The position numbers and the translations under genes are program-made. A DNA stretch of 64,000 nt from Stenopsyche tienmushanensis (taxonomy: Eukaryota > Arthropoda > Insecta > Trichoptera > Stenopsychidae): NCBI GenBank assembly GCA_008973525.1, contig WACJ01000429.1, forward strand, positions 97,256 to 161,255. Direction: 5' to 3'. Under the pieces are notes generated by a model that was not told where the DNA came from, did no database searches, and saw nothing but the letters and a program-made list of their open reading frames with translations. This document shows positions 12,555 to 25,152 of this stretch, one piece after another (position 1 is the stretch's first letter; each line of letters starts with the position of its first letter).

Positions 12555-12975
12555 CAGTCGACCCGTGGTAGTCCGGCTCCAGTCTAATCTGGCGCCCCCC
12601 TGTAATCCGACATGCCAATACAAGTATAGTACATATATAAAAAAAGAACCGCGAGAACATTCAAAAATTCTTCTCCACCACTGATGTGGCCCAGGCAACA
12701 GGCAAATTTTTAAAAAGCTAAATATCCCGAGGTGGAGGAAGTTTTGTACATGTGGTTTTTTTGAGAAAGAAACAGGCATACGTCTATTTCTGGGTCCATA
12801 TTGGCCATGAAAACAAAGTTGTTTTATATGTTACATATTAAAAACTATTGTTGTCTTTACAAATATCAATACAGTAAACTCCTTTGAAAGCACCAGCTAA
12901 ATTTCGATTCAATGTATCAACTGGTTCAAGAATCATTTCAATTTTCCAAAAGAAGCATCGTTTGATGCATTTTCT
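12555..12975 (+). mobile_element. pogo/Tigger-like DNA transposon remnant
   Basis: A TA at 12553-12554 is followed by CAGTCGACCCGTGGTAGTCC with the TCCGG and CTAATCTGGC repeats typical of Tigger/pogo ends. Downstream, the plus strand reads E-V-E-E-V-L-Y-M-W-F-F then S-G-S-I-L-A-M-K, the CENP-B-type helix-turn-helix domain of these transposases. Stops and frame slips are present. The 3' half and right end are missing. Confidence 0.75.
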
Positions 12976-15463
12976 ACGAAACTCGCCCGGACTCCAGACA
13001 AAGCTTAGTGCAGAAACGCTCCGGACCGGAAAGTGTTAAAATGAACATTTAAAATATGCAGCTGTTATGATGTTTATAAATAAGTTCCCGTATATGCCAT
13101 AGGGTGACCATAATTACATGTATATATTCGCATGCCTATTTTTTTGCCATGTAGTAAACAATCAACAAGCGAAGCTCTTCGGGGCCATGTGTTTGAGTTG
13201 TTCAGCTCGAACCGTCCAACCGCCACTCGGTTAAATGCTAATTCGGTTACTTTCCCGCGGCACTGAAACTCTTATGCAAGAATTGCGCGTTTTGTCCACC
13301 ACACCAACACTGCCGTTGTTGCCTTCTCGATCCATCGTCTTTATTTTTTCGACCTACTCCTTGATTTTTTTTTTTTTTGAGATTTCATGCCGAATTTAAG
13401 CCAGTCAAGTCACATTTGAAAGCCTTCCCCCACATCAAGCGTCTTAAAAGTGGTCCAAACGAACTACGATCGTTTCAATCGAAGGACGATTGACATATAT
13501 CCATAATCCCTGAATGAAAATAATACGCATTGTATCAGCACCTAAAGCTTTCACTATGTTTTACGTCATTAAATATGCAAGATAACACTCTAGGAGTCTG
13601 AAAATGAACTCAGATATGCCATTAGTCATACAAAAATTGGATGAGCTCGCTTATTTTCAGCGGTCGAATGACTCAAAGATCTATAATCTTGAACAGTTTT
13701 ATATAAAGATATGAAACAATTCGCTACATTGTTCTTATATGGATGTATAACTTAATTACATTATTTTGAACTCATTTGAACAAAGGATTAAAATCACATT
13801 GTCTTTTCACTTTTATTAATCAACAGCATATTCGTGATCATGGACAGGTTGGCATGTCCGAACTATCACAAAGAAGTGAATGATTATTGGAAAACGTTAA
13901 TACAATTGTAAACCAGTTTCCAATAAAAATTCGCATGGATACCAAATCATCGAAATTATTTCGTAAATTTGTATATATTTACAGATATTCAACTATTTAG
14001 AAGCATTCACAACAAAATTATATTGTATTGGGTTCTAAGAATAACTATGTATATTATTTAAGAATAACACAAGAGGTATGCCGGAGTGGCTTTAATCTAT
14101 CATCTGTAATCCGCTTTAAAACTGTAAGACACAATTAAAATAAGATTTTAAATGTTTTACATTGTCGAACGACCGAATGAATCAGTTTAGAGCTGGTAAT
14201 CAATTGTTTTATCTTATTAACAATAATTCATCAATTAATCTCGTTAATCACATAGACATGTTTACTGCCGACAATAAATTTGGAAACGCTTAATACTAAA
14301 AAAACTTAATATTACTGTTGGTAATACAAATTTGTCTTTAAAATAAACCATCTTCATCAAAATGTCTCGCAAGTAGATAAACATATTTTTGGATCGATCT
14401 CATCCCACAATATCTAGATTGAAAACAAATTGGTACATAGTCTTGGAGCTTGTTTGAGGTGATTATATTGTTGGAATGTGAATTGTGACGAAGGTATTGC
14501 ATTTTTTTGAAGTATTTTCAAGTAATCCTTTTTATTTCATTTACTGTCGATTTTTATTAAATACCCAGTTTTTTCAATCCTACAACAACCCCACATCATC
14601 ACATTTCCACTGCAGTAGAATTTTTGGCACTGTGTACATTTCTGAAGAATTTTGTTTGGTAAACAAAAACGCTCCACTTTCAGCCAAAAAATTCAAAGTT
14701 GTGTTTGTAACCTAACTTTCAGTCTTGTTTCCCCTATGATCTATCAGAGAGACTGATTTTACTCCTTTTTAAAATTTATGCCCAACCATTGATAGTAGAA
14801 TGACGATGATCTATCATTCTATTATTGCAGAATAGCTATTTTAACCCCTGCATTATAGGATCAGGTTTCATTCAATTTTGTAATCAAATGAGGAGCTATA
14901 TGACTTGACTGTTGAAGCTATCCTCGGCATCCATAGTAGATTTTAGGCAACCCGGTCCTTTTTCTGTCCTTCAAAATCTCAGTCTGGTGTCTTCTAATGG
15001 TATTAAGTAGAAGGTTTCTAGCATTGAAAATAAGATAAACGTAATTATTTGTAATGGTCAATAGTTATATTAACTCAAAACTATTTTGGCGTTTCCAAAT
15101 CAACTGTCAGCGTTGTATATTGAAAGATCAAAGATTTTGAATCGCTCTCGTCGATAATTTTAATTGCTTTCAATTTCACATGATGATGTTATGTATGACG
15201 TATGATGAATATCGAATCGTTCAATCGTATATGCAATTACTACGAACAAACTACATTTTCTAATGCACACACTAGCTTATCGTTTTGCAAAAGTATCGAA
15301 TTGGTACAACGTTGCAAAAAGTTGTTCGCCACTTTGCTAATGTATCATGTTTTTGAGGTACTTTATGTAGAAAATGAGCCTACGGCCACCGGTCTAAGGT
15401 GACAGGCAGAGAGTTGGCGTGATATACGACCTTAACATGAAATATTACCAGATTGTTCCAATT

Positions 15464-15936
15464 TTTACTCAAATGGTATATTGGCGGATTGACCCCCCGG
15501 TGATGGCACGCTTTTGTGCCCATGACCATTGTCTTCGTGGACAGAAATGGCTATTTTCAAACAAAAAAGCAACGAATAGTAGTACTCGAGCTGAACGTCG
15601 CACATAGCCATGACAAAAGTCGCTGATGAAAAGCCTTTGTACCTTATTGATGATGCTTTTGTACAGAGAGCGTGCCCATTGTGGATTTTGCCGCTGTTTT
15701 AACATTGATGTCGTTCGCTGCAGTGGATGTATCTTCCAGAACCTTCGACGGTTTGACAATTGACGATTTCGCGTTCGATCAGCATTTCGTTTGCCAGCTG
15801 AATGAACGATCGCGTTGTGCAGATGCCCCCCTAATTGAGGTTCGTCAATGATCGCCAAAACCAGTTTCTTCCATGTGGATGCACCGTGTATATAATCCGT
15901 TCGTTCTAATGTCCCAACTGCTAAATCAACGTGCAA
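15464..15936 (-). pseudogene. Unassigned coding-like segment, two competing minus frames
   Basis: One minus frame is open for 155 codons from ATG at 15936; it is Arg-rich. A second minus frame is open from about 15850 to a stop at 15464-15466 with a single internal stop near 15700. It is Cys-rich at its start (I-V-N-C-Q-T-V-E-G-S-G-R-Y-I-H-C). The stretch is CpG-dense, unlike the surrounding intron. I do not recognise a family. The second frame looks more protein-like, but I cannot prove which was used. It belongs to the group of foreign-looking segments in Clic intron 1. Confidence 0.35.
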
Positions 15937-16514
15937 GCGTGGTGTGCGAGAGCATCGCTAATTATTCCGATTTGCTGCAGGCCGTTTCGATTCTGAATCT
16001 CTCGCATTCCTCGACTAGAAACCGTGATGTTTGTTTATTTAAGTATGACATCACACGTCGTCAATGTTCCTCTCTGCGTTCTTCGCCTGGATCTGGATCC
16101 CAAGACCAGATATCAAAATTCAGACGCGAAAACAGGACGCTTCTGTGTTCGTTTTCATATACATAAACTTTTATTGCAAGCATAAAAACTGCTGTCGCCT
16201 TTATATGATTGATCGATACCGAAGAACATTTATCTTATCGGCATGGAATACTTTCCAAGTCTATCTAGTTGGGATTATATTTGTCGTAAAAGATTGCTAC
16301 AAAATGATGTGCCTAGTATCGTATTAAATATAAATAGATAACAAATCTAAATAACAAATAATTATTAAAATACTCACTGAATCTAAAAGTTAGCAATATA
16401 GTTTTGCATTCAACGTTCCCACAGAAACATTAACGATATATTAATGAAAAATCGACATGTCGTGATTGTTGGAACGATTCTAAAATGCATTTCTCGCATG
16501 TCATAAAGGTCTTA

Positions 16515-16590
16515 AAACCGCTGGTATAGTGGATTAGATCCTGGACTTTTATTGGAATGATTGGGATTCGAATCTAGATTGTGGAAAAAA
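16515..16590 (+). repeat. tRNA-derived SINE head (A and B boxes)
   Basis: TGGTATAGTGG at 16522-16532 fits the pol III A box and GATTCGAATC at 16565-16574 fits the B box, 43 bases apart as in tRNAs. The acceptor stem does not pair and the anticodon arm is poor, so it is not a functional tRNA. The block at 16693-16752 may be its 3' part. Confidence 0.5.
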
Positions 16591-16692
16591 CATTTCACCA
16601 TATCAACGACTTTGATATTTGTGATCGATAGGATTTGCAACAATTATTAAAATATAATTTCGTATATGAGGGATAGATCCTCTCCTATATAG

Positions 16693-16752
16693 AATTCCTA
16701 TTCAAACAATCGTATCCTATTTTTAACCACATGTGAAAGTCAATGGAAAATC
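16693..16752 (+). repeat. Dispersed repeat block shared with 4770-4827
   Basis: It matches the 4.77 kb block from TTCCTATTCAA to CAATGGAAAATC with scattered differences and lies just downstream of the tRNA-like head, which suggests a SINE body. Confidence 0.5.
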
Positions 16753-17781
16753 TTCACATGAAAATACACTCACAAAAAATCTCCCATGGAGATTGCGTAC
16801 CATAAGAATAAAAATAATATTGATGAGATCATAGTCCTGCATTGAATCGCATGTTGGTTGCAATATGATGATGATTTAACTGTCGGATTAATTGCACATT
16901 TATAGTAATGTATTGATTCAATATAGGGTTGATCATAGTGTGTGGTTAACTGGCAATGATAATCTCACAAATTGACTCAATACTTATTTGTGCTCAGATG
17001 GTATCAGTGTACTTATTGACATGGAGATACATTTGTAGTAATCGATAGATTTGCTATACATAGATTAAAAAAAAAACACTTTAACTACCAAATTAAATAT
17101 CACGAAGAAACATGGCTAAGTAAAACTATATGGATATTCCATGAACGATACAGATCGAAAGGGGTCAGGTCAGAGAATGTCGAATTCGTCGCACGAGGTC
17201 GAATCAACAGTTGCCTTTCTTGAGCAACGTTTGTTCCACTAACTTTGCTTATGCACTATATTAAAAAATGACCATTGACGGTCTAGTCGTTCCGTAAAAA
17301 CTGCATAACAAAAATCTGATTACTTTCTTTTCCCCGACTTATCGATTTTCTGGTTTTGCGATTTGCTTTGCAAAAAAAGTATCATAGATTACGCTCGAAT
17401 GGTCATTTTTCTCTTCGCATTGCTTTTGGCGAAAGTTAATCAATAAAATTTAGAAGTTACCGCACTTTAGAGATATTGTACAATGTTATTGAATTATTAT
17501 AATCGAAAATGGATTTAATTGAATTTATTAGCAATCAGTATTCCGTACCAGCCAATCGATAGGCACTGGCAATTCATTATAAGATATGTCACTTTCTGAC
17601 ATGGCGTGCTGTCACGCTCAAGTATAATAGTTTTATGAAAAAATGTATTATCATTTAGCTTAAATACTGATGATCCTTTTTGTCCACACATTTTCTTTAG
17701 ATGTATCCAAACGTATTTGCTTGCATTGTACATGGTCCAAGAAAAAGACTTTTGGCATGACCAAATGCATAAGCAAGTATC

Positions 17782-18147
17782 TTACAAAAAGGAGAACACG
17801 TTTGCATAGAGACGCATCAATACGCTTCCTGTGAGGTCACATTCAAAAACATACTTGCGAATCAAAAATAGTGTTACGACGATTGTCGGACTTGTCGTAT
17901 TTTCGTTGGCAAATGCTGTTTGCACATTTATCACAAACCGGATGAGTGATGCATACGATTCTCTGCTATTTTTCTTCTCCCATTTCGACACATTGCCAAC
18001 AACCACTGGATTACGTGTCGCTCGCAGCCAGCAATTATCATACAAATCATGACTTGTGACGATTGAGTCGTAGCTTTTTAAACGTTTATGTACGATTATA
18101 AATCCGCAAGCGCACGCCATTCGAATGCTTGCCGTCGAAATCGACAT
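17782..18147 (-). pseudogene. Unassigned 121-codon ORF, minus strand
   Basis: Open from ATG at 18147 to a stop at 17782 in a CpG-enriched patch. It begins M-S-I-S-T-A-S-I-R-M-A-C-A-C-G-F and ends in a hydrophobic stretch. A 73-codon plus-strand ORF overlaps it, so strand choice is uncertain. No family recognised. Confidence 0.3.
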
Positions 18148-18394
18148 TTCTAATTAAACGATTCGAATTGTGTACACATTTTTTGCTATAAAAATGTTTG
18201 GAGCCATGCAGAAGATGATCTCACGAAAGGCTTGCTTTCGTCTGAGGGTATGAAGCAAATCCGAATGGGGGTAGTGTCATTGTTCTATCGAAAATGGAGC
18301 TACGATTGAAAATGAATGCAATCGGGTCATAAATAGAACAATTTTATTAGTCTTCTTAAAGTGTCATACCCGATATCGGACGTAGAAAATCTCC

Positions 18395-18700
18395 AGGTTT
18401 CCCATTTGCCTCCACTGCAGAACCATGGGCCTCTTCAATATCCATTCACATGAAGGGGTTACATCCATCACGTCTTTATCATACATTCACCTTCTCAATC
18501 GCTCGATATTGAAGGTAGCATTACCACCGAGTTTCATTTCGAACGCTCATCCTGAATAAACGTATTGACGAACGCTTTCGCGATCATCTCGATAGGGAGT
18601 GTGGGTGAAGACAGTGGAAAACTACTCTAGACGACCTTTTTGATTCTACTGGAAAGTGCTTTCTGGAGTGCAGAGTCCAGTCCCTCCTTTCCTCACTAGG
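18395..18700 (-). repeat. GATGAT-tail repeat family, copy A
   Basis: It shares, in inverted order, the blocks seen in the 32.9 kb copy: GGGCCTCTTCAATATCCATT, TCGATATTGAAGGTAGCAT, and the stretch with TTCTACTGGAAAGTGCTTTC. The orientation is set by the copies that keep the trinucleotide tail. No intact ORF. Confidence 0.75.
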
Positions 18701-18905
18701 GTGAAGATATACGTGACGCTTAATTGCATCTCGGATTCCGCTCCTACACCAACTGAGGCTGTCTCCCTGCCCTCGTACAACTTACCCGAGCGAATTCGAG
18801 ACAGTGCTTTCCTATTTCAAATCAACCCTCTCAGTTCGGCGATTTCAAAACGATATAGAAGCTAACGGAAGACAATGCTGTAAACGTTGCAAAGTGAAGA
18901 TACAT

Positions 18906-18958
18906 GGTGTGGCAGGGAAATTGATTTTTTTTATATAAGGCGGTTTCCCTGCCGCACC
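18906..18958. repeat. Short inverted repeat (hairpin)
   Basis: GGTGTGGCAGGGAAA at 18906-18920 pairs with TTTCCCTGCCGCACC at 18944-18958 (14 of 15 positions), with a 23-base AT-rich loop. It may be a tiny MITE; it does not resemble a factor-independent terminator of any relevance here. Confidence 0.55.
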
Positions 18959-19659
18959 TATTCATATTTTGGTGGAATTGTAGTTAATTATATTAGATTT
19001 ATATCGTCCTATTGGTTCATTCTATGCGAATATATTTTAGCAAAGATCAAATGCTGAAAGCGAACGTAAGCAATATTTTGTTAATGCGTTCTTATCTGCC
19101 CAAGGGCAGGGCTTTTCATATGTGCTATTAATAGTGTAAATGTTATTAAATTATGTTTTTTAATCATGAACATTGATACGATAACAGTTTTTTGACCAAT
19201 TTCGATTGTGTTTCTTCAATCGCTAGAGATGCTGAGAATGGAGTTTTATCTTCAAGGCAATGTATGAGCTTATAGCTTGTATCCATCGATAGATATCGAC
19301 TCTTGTTTGTTCTAGAGAATTATCTACATTATTTTTATCAATATTATATGAAATAAAGGCGAGCGATTAGAGTGTATCGACGGGCTTGCACACTGAAAGG
19401 ATTAATGACCTAATTGGAATTTTAATTAGATTATGCATGCATATTTCCGATTTCTTTGATTTCAAATACACACCGATTCCAGATTTTCGTTGTTCGCTTT
19501 TAAAATGTAATACAAAGTGCCTTCGTCGTTTATAGGACTATACTTTTGATGATTCATGATATATGTAGTAGAATAACGGATTAATTTTTAAACCTTATTG
19601 CAACTGACCGATGATAAATACTTTTATAGTGAGCTGTTATTTCTGAGATAGTGAGTCTT

Positions 19660-20183
19660 TCAATTATCCATTTGGTCTATCTTCAAACATTGCTGATTGA
19701 TTGACAAATACATTACATGTGCAGCTTTGATGTGCGATGATTTCAACACTGTAAATGAAACCTTGACCACCGATAACACGTTTTGCCATTTCGACTTGTG
19801 TACTTCGTCTGCCGCCCACACTCTTGAATCCAGATGGCCGTCCACCATCGACCGCTGCATTTCTGATCTGATATGCTTTGCGAAATTTCCCAGTATTCAT
19901 TTTAGAAAATTTACATTTGAAATGGATTCTTTGGTCGGGGATACGTCATTCATTCACAAAACATGATCGTGTCTGTGGACTCGCAAATTCTATGAATCGC
20001 CAGATCTGACCGATATTTTCGCATATCGGTGGAATGAGCAAACAATAGCGATGATGCTTCATCAATTGCTATCGGATTTCGCCAAAATCCAAATGTGCAA
20101 ACAATTGAATGAATATCGAGAGCAATCATGGAAGCCGTGGAAATGTTGACGCGTCTCATTGCATAGCGAAGCATGACGTACAT
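19660..20183 (-). pseudogene. Unassigned broken coding-like region, minus strand
   Basis: A 77-codon ORF from ATG at 20183 is followed on the same strand by two overlapping open frames (66 and 78 codons) down to 19660. This is the pattern expected of one gene broken by a stop and a frameshift. It sits in a CpG-rich patch. No domain is recognised; a plus-strand ORF (19697-19966) overlaps. Confidence 0.3.
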
Positions 20184-20378
20184 TTCGACATCACAACGAG
20201 CAGCCTTAACAATTCCTTCTATTTGAACAATTATTTATTTCATTTTATTGCAGCGGTTTTCCTTCGTACGTATTGGTCGTAACGTTGACCACTTCCTCTG
20301 ATGGTCATTTTTCTTTTCTGCTATTTCCATCTGTGGTGTCACTTTTGTGTTAATCAATCTAATCGACGCCTAAAAAGT

Positions 20379-20639
20379 CTATTTTAAATGAGTAAAATAA
20401 TTTCGTTGTAATTCGATGTGGACTGTACCGTTGCGTTCGTTAAATGTGACGACAGCAATTGTACCGAGTGCAGTGTCATCGTCCAAGGATTGATCGCAAA
20501 CAGTCGATGTGGTAATGTTTTCGACCACATCTATCGAATTTCTATGGAATATCCGAGTTTTTTTTTTCTGAAGACGAGTCATGTCACCGACTGGTGATAC
20601 GAAACCGGTTCTAGGCACATGAATAATATGCGATCGCAA
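20379..20639 (-). pseudogene. Unassigned 86-codon ORF, minus strand
   Basis: Open from 20639 to 20379. The C-terminal half is mixed in composition (A-L-G-T-I-A-V-V-T-F-N-E-R-N-G-T) and looks like a real beta-rich protein rather than low-complexity AT translation. No family recognised. Confidence 0.3.
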
Positions 20640-21031
20640 ATTGAATGTTCACATGTTCTTCATGAAAATGTTGATTTGGCCCCAATGACTGGATAAATTA
20701 AGAATCTGCGTACTTTTTTCGTCTCTCGCTTCCAATCGTTAAACATTTCAGATATCATGATCTTCATTTTTACGAATACCACAAATCCATATCAGATCAT
20801 TACAATTCCACTTACGTAACCCCAGATTCTTCTTATAATTCCCATCGTAGGAAATCGCTGACAAGTCGTCACGACTCATTCTTTGTTGTTCGATATAAAT
20901 ATAAAATGTTTGCTTCTTTTAGTCATAGTAGTCTACGTGAGAACATCCATCCGTCCGGCACAATAAGTCTCCATCGATTATTATTTGAAAGGCGTGATTA
21001 GCCTAACGAATTTATGGCACTCGCAAAGGAT

Positions 21032-21304
21032 TTATGGCTGTTTACATGTCGATTTCTGCTGTCGGGTCACACCTGTACTTGGGACTCGTTGTCCAAAAGA
21101 TATCGAGTTCCTTATATGACGTTGTCTTGAAGCATTTAACGGTAATTCTCTTTCGAGATTTCTTCGTGTATAGAAAATAACAATGCGCTCCTCGTGACCT
21201 GCTACGCCATGGACTACTGTGACACTTTTTTTGGTTCCATCTCTATCATTGCACCGTATGCGAAATGCTTCGTAAAGCACCGAATTATCACCAAAGAGCT
21301 GCAT
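21032..21304 (-). pseudogene. Unassigned 90-codon ORF, minus strand
   Basis: ATG at 21304 to stop at 21032; the frame is also open upstream to a TAA near 21386. It contains F-R-I-R-C-N-D-R-D-G-T-K-K-S-V-T-V-V, a balanced charged and hydrophobic composition. It is one of the better protein-like frames in the intron, but no family is recognised and no promoter was seen. Confidence 0.35.
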
Positions 21305-21454
21305 GAAGAAATATTTAGCAGTCGATTTTCTTTCGACTTGTCGACTTTGCTCATCAATAGATTTGATATTTGAGCAAATGTTAGCTTACTGGGTTAGTTC
21401 TCGGGTTCTTATTATAGAGGATGGGATGGCTGATATAATCATCGTGATAGTGCA

Positions 21455-21600
21455 GCCACAAACAGTCTAATGGTGGACTATGGCTTCTTCAATATCCATC
21501 AATAGGAAAGAGTTTCATCCATCTTGTCTATTGTGCATTCGATATTGAGTTCCAAGTTTCATTTTAAATGCTGACCTAGCTGGGTGAATACTTTTTCTGT
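21455..21600 (-). repeat. GATGAT-tail repeat family, copy B
   Basis: It carries ATAGTGCAGCCACAAACAGT, CTTCTTCAATATCCAT and CGATATTGAGTTCCAAGTTTC in the order of copy A. It is more diverged and shorter. Confidence 0.65.
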
Positions 21601-21950
21601 CGTGGATACTAAAATATTATAAACATAGTATAGATAAGCTTTTTTTCATCGGTTAATAAGTTATCTTCAGAAGCAAGTTTGTTTGGCGCTCTTATCGTTT
21701 ATGTTGCATTTATTATACGCAATTCTGCCAAAATATTATTGCCATGAACATCAGATTATTGCATATTTGAATATGAATATTATCATTTGATCCATCTAAT
21801 AAATCCGTTCAAAGAACAATGATGTTTAAACTGCGAATCTTCTTTCCGTTTATTTTTTATTCGCCAAGATGAAGTATTGAGCCTCATACTAGATGGCACA
21901 CAAGTCACGATCCGGTCAAAGAAAGTAGAATTATACGTCGGGTTTTTTCG

Positions 21951-22264
21951 ATGGCCGATGATATAGCTGAAGACATTTACTTTTTTTCTCGAAGCATCGG
22001 TATGACGGTACAGCATTACAGGACGTTGTATAATTGCTATATAACGCCTACGCGAGAAACTGCTTCGCTTGGTCATATCCTTTTCTGCCCGTTGCGAACT
22101 TTATTTATCCCTATTTTATGGCGAGACAAAACGAATTAATTTTTTCCAGAAGCAATCCATCGGGTTTTTATCCGCATATCGGTTTCGATATATGGAATAT
22201 TTTTGGCGCATTCTTAGGTTTTTTTGCCTTTGCTATGTGGGCGAATTCACTCGTTGTAGGCTAA
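21951..22264 (+). pseudogene. Unassigned membrane-protein-like segment, plus strand
   Basis: Overlapping plus frames open at 21951 (62 codons) and 22034 (76 codons). The second ends in an aromatic hydrophobic stretch (G-A-F-L-G-F-F-A-F-A-M-W-A-N-S) that would span a membrane. A frame slip between them is likely. No family recognised. Confidence 0.3.
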
Positions 22265-22536
22265 ATTTATATCATTGTTATTTTGTCAAAATAAGTTGGA
22301 ATAAACAATACTATTTATCTTGATTATTTTAGTATTCCTCTGCAGTCCAGCAGCTTATTTTTTAGCAGACAATGTATGGAAGGAAGATCTCCGCATGGCC
22401 AACATTGCGCCCAGCTCTAATGCAGTCTGACTGCCGGGGTCACCACTCGCACCAAATCAATAATGTTCTCGTTCTATAAAGATACAGCATCCATACATAC
22501 AGAATGCACACCATGCATCATATCTGTATGGAAATG

Positions 22537-22628
22537 TTAACCATTCCCCTCCGATGCTGCGTATTTAGTACACCATATGAAATCCTAAACTCGGTGTAGT
22601 AAATACACCATAGTAAAGGAAAGGTTAA
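22537..22628. mobile_element. TTAA-flanked MITE, 92 bp (short copy)
   Basis: It is bounded by TTAA at 22537-22540 and 22625-22628, starts TTAACCATTCCCC and ends AAAGGAAAGGTTAA. Inside are inverted TTTAGTACACCAT and TGGTGTA motifs. TTAA targets are typical of piggyBac-type elements. It is related to the copies at 26692, 29127 and 39201. Confidence 0.75.
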
Positions 22629-23004
22629 CATGGAAACTAAAGAAATACAGACGATAGATGATCGATAGCAATAAAATATAGTTTTGCCAATTTGTGTCAT
22701 AGGAAACATTAAACATTGAATGAATGACGATTCGTCGTTATTACTGATCATCATTAAGTGAGGTTGTTTTCCAAAAAAATCTTATTGAGAGAGAGAGGTC
22801 TTTATAATTTTCATTGTATGGAGCTAACCACTTGTGAAGTTCTTTTTTTCCTGTGGGAGGGGAATGATCACTTCCCTGGGTTTGATTCTTCTGCTTCAGG
22901 AGGACAGGTAGTCTGGCCGTAGATAACTGGCCATATCCTAGTATTAGAGAGCCGCTCTACGCCTCTCTTTCTCTCTCACTGCTTTATTTGATTCAATGAT
23001 TTAT

Positions 23005-23482
23005 TCAACGTAATCTCGCCAAAGGTCCCAGTTCTTCTTGCTCAGCATCTTGCTGTGCAATGTTCTCGACGTTGAGCTCGGCTACCCCGAGTGCTTGTTT
23101 CAGCGTGTTCCTCTGGGGTGTCCAAGCCTCACAATCATCGATGGTGTGTTTCGCATAATCGACCTCCGCTTGACAATAATGGCACGTCGCTGATGTTTCC
23201 TTGCCGATCCTCTTCAAGTACGCACCGAAACATCTTGTGAGCACTTGCGTCAATCGGTAGGTCGTTTCACCATGTTTTCGGGCCATCCGCCGACTTACGA
23301 CCGGGATAAGTCGGTGGGTCCATCTTCCCTTGCTGGACTGATCCCATCTCTGTTGCCAGGCATCCCTCAGTTTCTGGTCGTGTTCGCTGTGATTTTTGAA
23401 TATTGTAATCCTTGTGAAGTTCCAGCAAGTCTTGACCTTTCCGTTGTTTTCCGAGTTTTAGATTGCCAAATGTCATTTTCAC
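23005..23482 (-). mobile_element. R1-like non-LTR retrotransposon ORF2 3' fragment
   Basis: The minus-strand frame reads T-R-C-F-G-A-Y-L-K-R-I-G-K-E, then C-H-Y-C-Q, H-T-I-D-D-C-E-A-W, the C-terminal CCHC-like segment after the reverse transcriptase in R1/LOA-type elements. It is preceded in an adjacent frame by D-P-P-T-Y-P-G-R-K. One frameshift separates the parts. The RT core and 5' end are absent. Confidence 0.8.
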
Positions 23483-23923
23483 CTAATTTACTTCATCAGG
23501 TCTCTTCTTCCACCAGTAATTCTAGCATATCTTCGACATTTATATTATTAAAGGCTTCTCATTCTATCGACGTAGCAAATCATACTATTGCATCCAGCTG
23601 GTAGAATTGGACTTGTATCTTATTTCATAGATGGACAAAATTATCAGGTAAGTCTACATGATTTTCATAGGTTCAATGTTGACTTCATTCAAAATTCATT
23701 GCAATGATTCCTTGATCTAACCTTGAATCAATGATGTATTGTCGAACGATTCGAAATTGTTGATTCGCTCAAGTCAATATTTAAAAATAGTTAAAAACTC
23801 TTGCAGCATTCTGACCACTGTTATTATAAAAAGTAAAAATCAAAGTTTGTGTTGTATTGATGTTTCTTTATATTTTTCTCCATTTGAATTGTTTTTTTCC
23901 CATTAGAATGTCGCATACATCAA

Positions 23924-24478
23924 ATGATATTTTTAATCAATCATTATCGATTTCGACTCGTAATGTCTTCATTTTTAATTATTCGATTTGTCCCACAAAC
24001 ATCAACAAGGATCCGTATTCAGCCTGACGATGACCGCTTTGGCGAAAACACGTCTTCACCGTTCAAACGGTTAAAACAGAGGCAATCACACACACGAACA
24101 CACGTGTTGTGGTTTCCGAGCCTTCGGCAAACCTCCGAAGACACGGATTTCGCTGATCTCCTTCCTATCGAAAGGTCGACAAATAAATCAGCCATCGTAC
24201 CTCGATCACGTATTCGATACCATTCTCACAGATTTTCGACCGCATCATTAAATCTCAATATTCAACCATCGGCGCGAGATGTAACGCCTTTATCAATATT
24301 TATTTCTATAGGCTTGCTCGATAGTATCGCGCATGTGTCAATTGATCCAGATGAAAATTCGATTATCAGGTCATCAGTGCGCTTGCCATTTATCATGATA
24401 TCATTGCCGCATATCAATAAGTTTCCGCGGACAAATATGTACAGTGTAATAAAATGTTTTTCCAGCCATGAGTGCTAA
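23924..24478 (+). pseudogene. Longest ORF of the intron-1 block (184 codons), unassigned
   Basis: Open on the plus strand from 23924 to a TAA at 24476-24478. The middle (Q-P-D-D-D-R-F-G-E-N-T-S-S-P-F-K-R-L-K-Q) is charged and protein-like, followed by Ser/Arg-rich and hydrophobic parts. CpG-rich relative to flanks. No signal peptide or known domain seen. It may be an intact frame within an otherwise decayed region; the true start could be downstream of 23924. Confidence 0.4.
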
Positions 24479-24957
24479 AATATGAATACGCACTTTATTA
24501 AATCCACATAATTTACATACTTATAAATTTATGTTAAACGCGTATAAATCATACGCGTCGCAATATTTTTATTGCTTGAATTTATAAAATGTTAGCCTGC
24601 TGCCATAAACTTGAATGATCGTATATTTTTTTCATGAATGCAACAATTATTGCTGGTGTCATATCTATGGATTTGCTATCAAAATATATAATCGATCATG
24701 TTTTATGAAGCTTTGTGTGTTTTTATTACCTGAGCGTTCGCATGGATACACATATGACAGACAGGCGACGCAATTCAACTGTAGGAGATTGATTTAATTA
24801 ACAAACTGATCACACCGGAATTCATTGCATTATGATTTGGTTTTCGTTTCTTTGTCCATGCTGTATCTTGCATCGGTACCGCATTTATTTTCTCAAGTGA
24901 GATCGTCTTTATTATCTTATATTGTCCATGATAAATTCTTTGTGCGCTTTTATAGTC

Positions 24958-25152
24958 TCATACTCCAGTTAGATAGATGGTCAAGATAAATATCGCACAA
25001 CATTGTCTTCGTTTCTTGATACGTCTTCGTCGTACAACTGTAAACCTATTTGCCTTGGCACGATTCATCGTGATTGTACACAATAATCTTGCAATATGAC
25101 GTTTAGAACATGCATTCTCTTGTATGAAATATAATCGCCTTTTTTGTGACAT
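24958..25152 (-). pseudogene. Unassigned 64-codon Arg/Lys-rich ORF, minus strand
   Basis: A basic frame from 25152 with R-R-R-R-I-K-K-R-R-Q before a hydrophobic end. Other minus frames beyond the stop, down to about 24830, also look coding-like, suggesting frameshifts. No family recognised. Confidence 0.25.

Noticed and set aside
14091..14160. tRNA-like GGTATGCCGGAGTGGCTTTAA
   Set aside because: It resembles the start of a Leu/Ser tRNA but there is no T-arm and no pairing acceptor stem.
15464..15850. Per os infectivity factor-like cysteine pattern
   Set aside because: The spacing of Gly-Cys and Cys residues recalls these insect-virus proteins, but the resemblance is too short and the frame too uncertain to name a family.
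16515..16590. Possible functional tRNA
   Set aside because: A and B boxes are present but the acceptor and anticodon stems do not pair; kept as a SINE head only.
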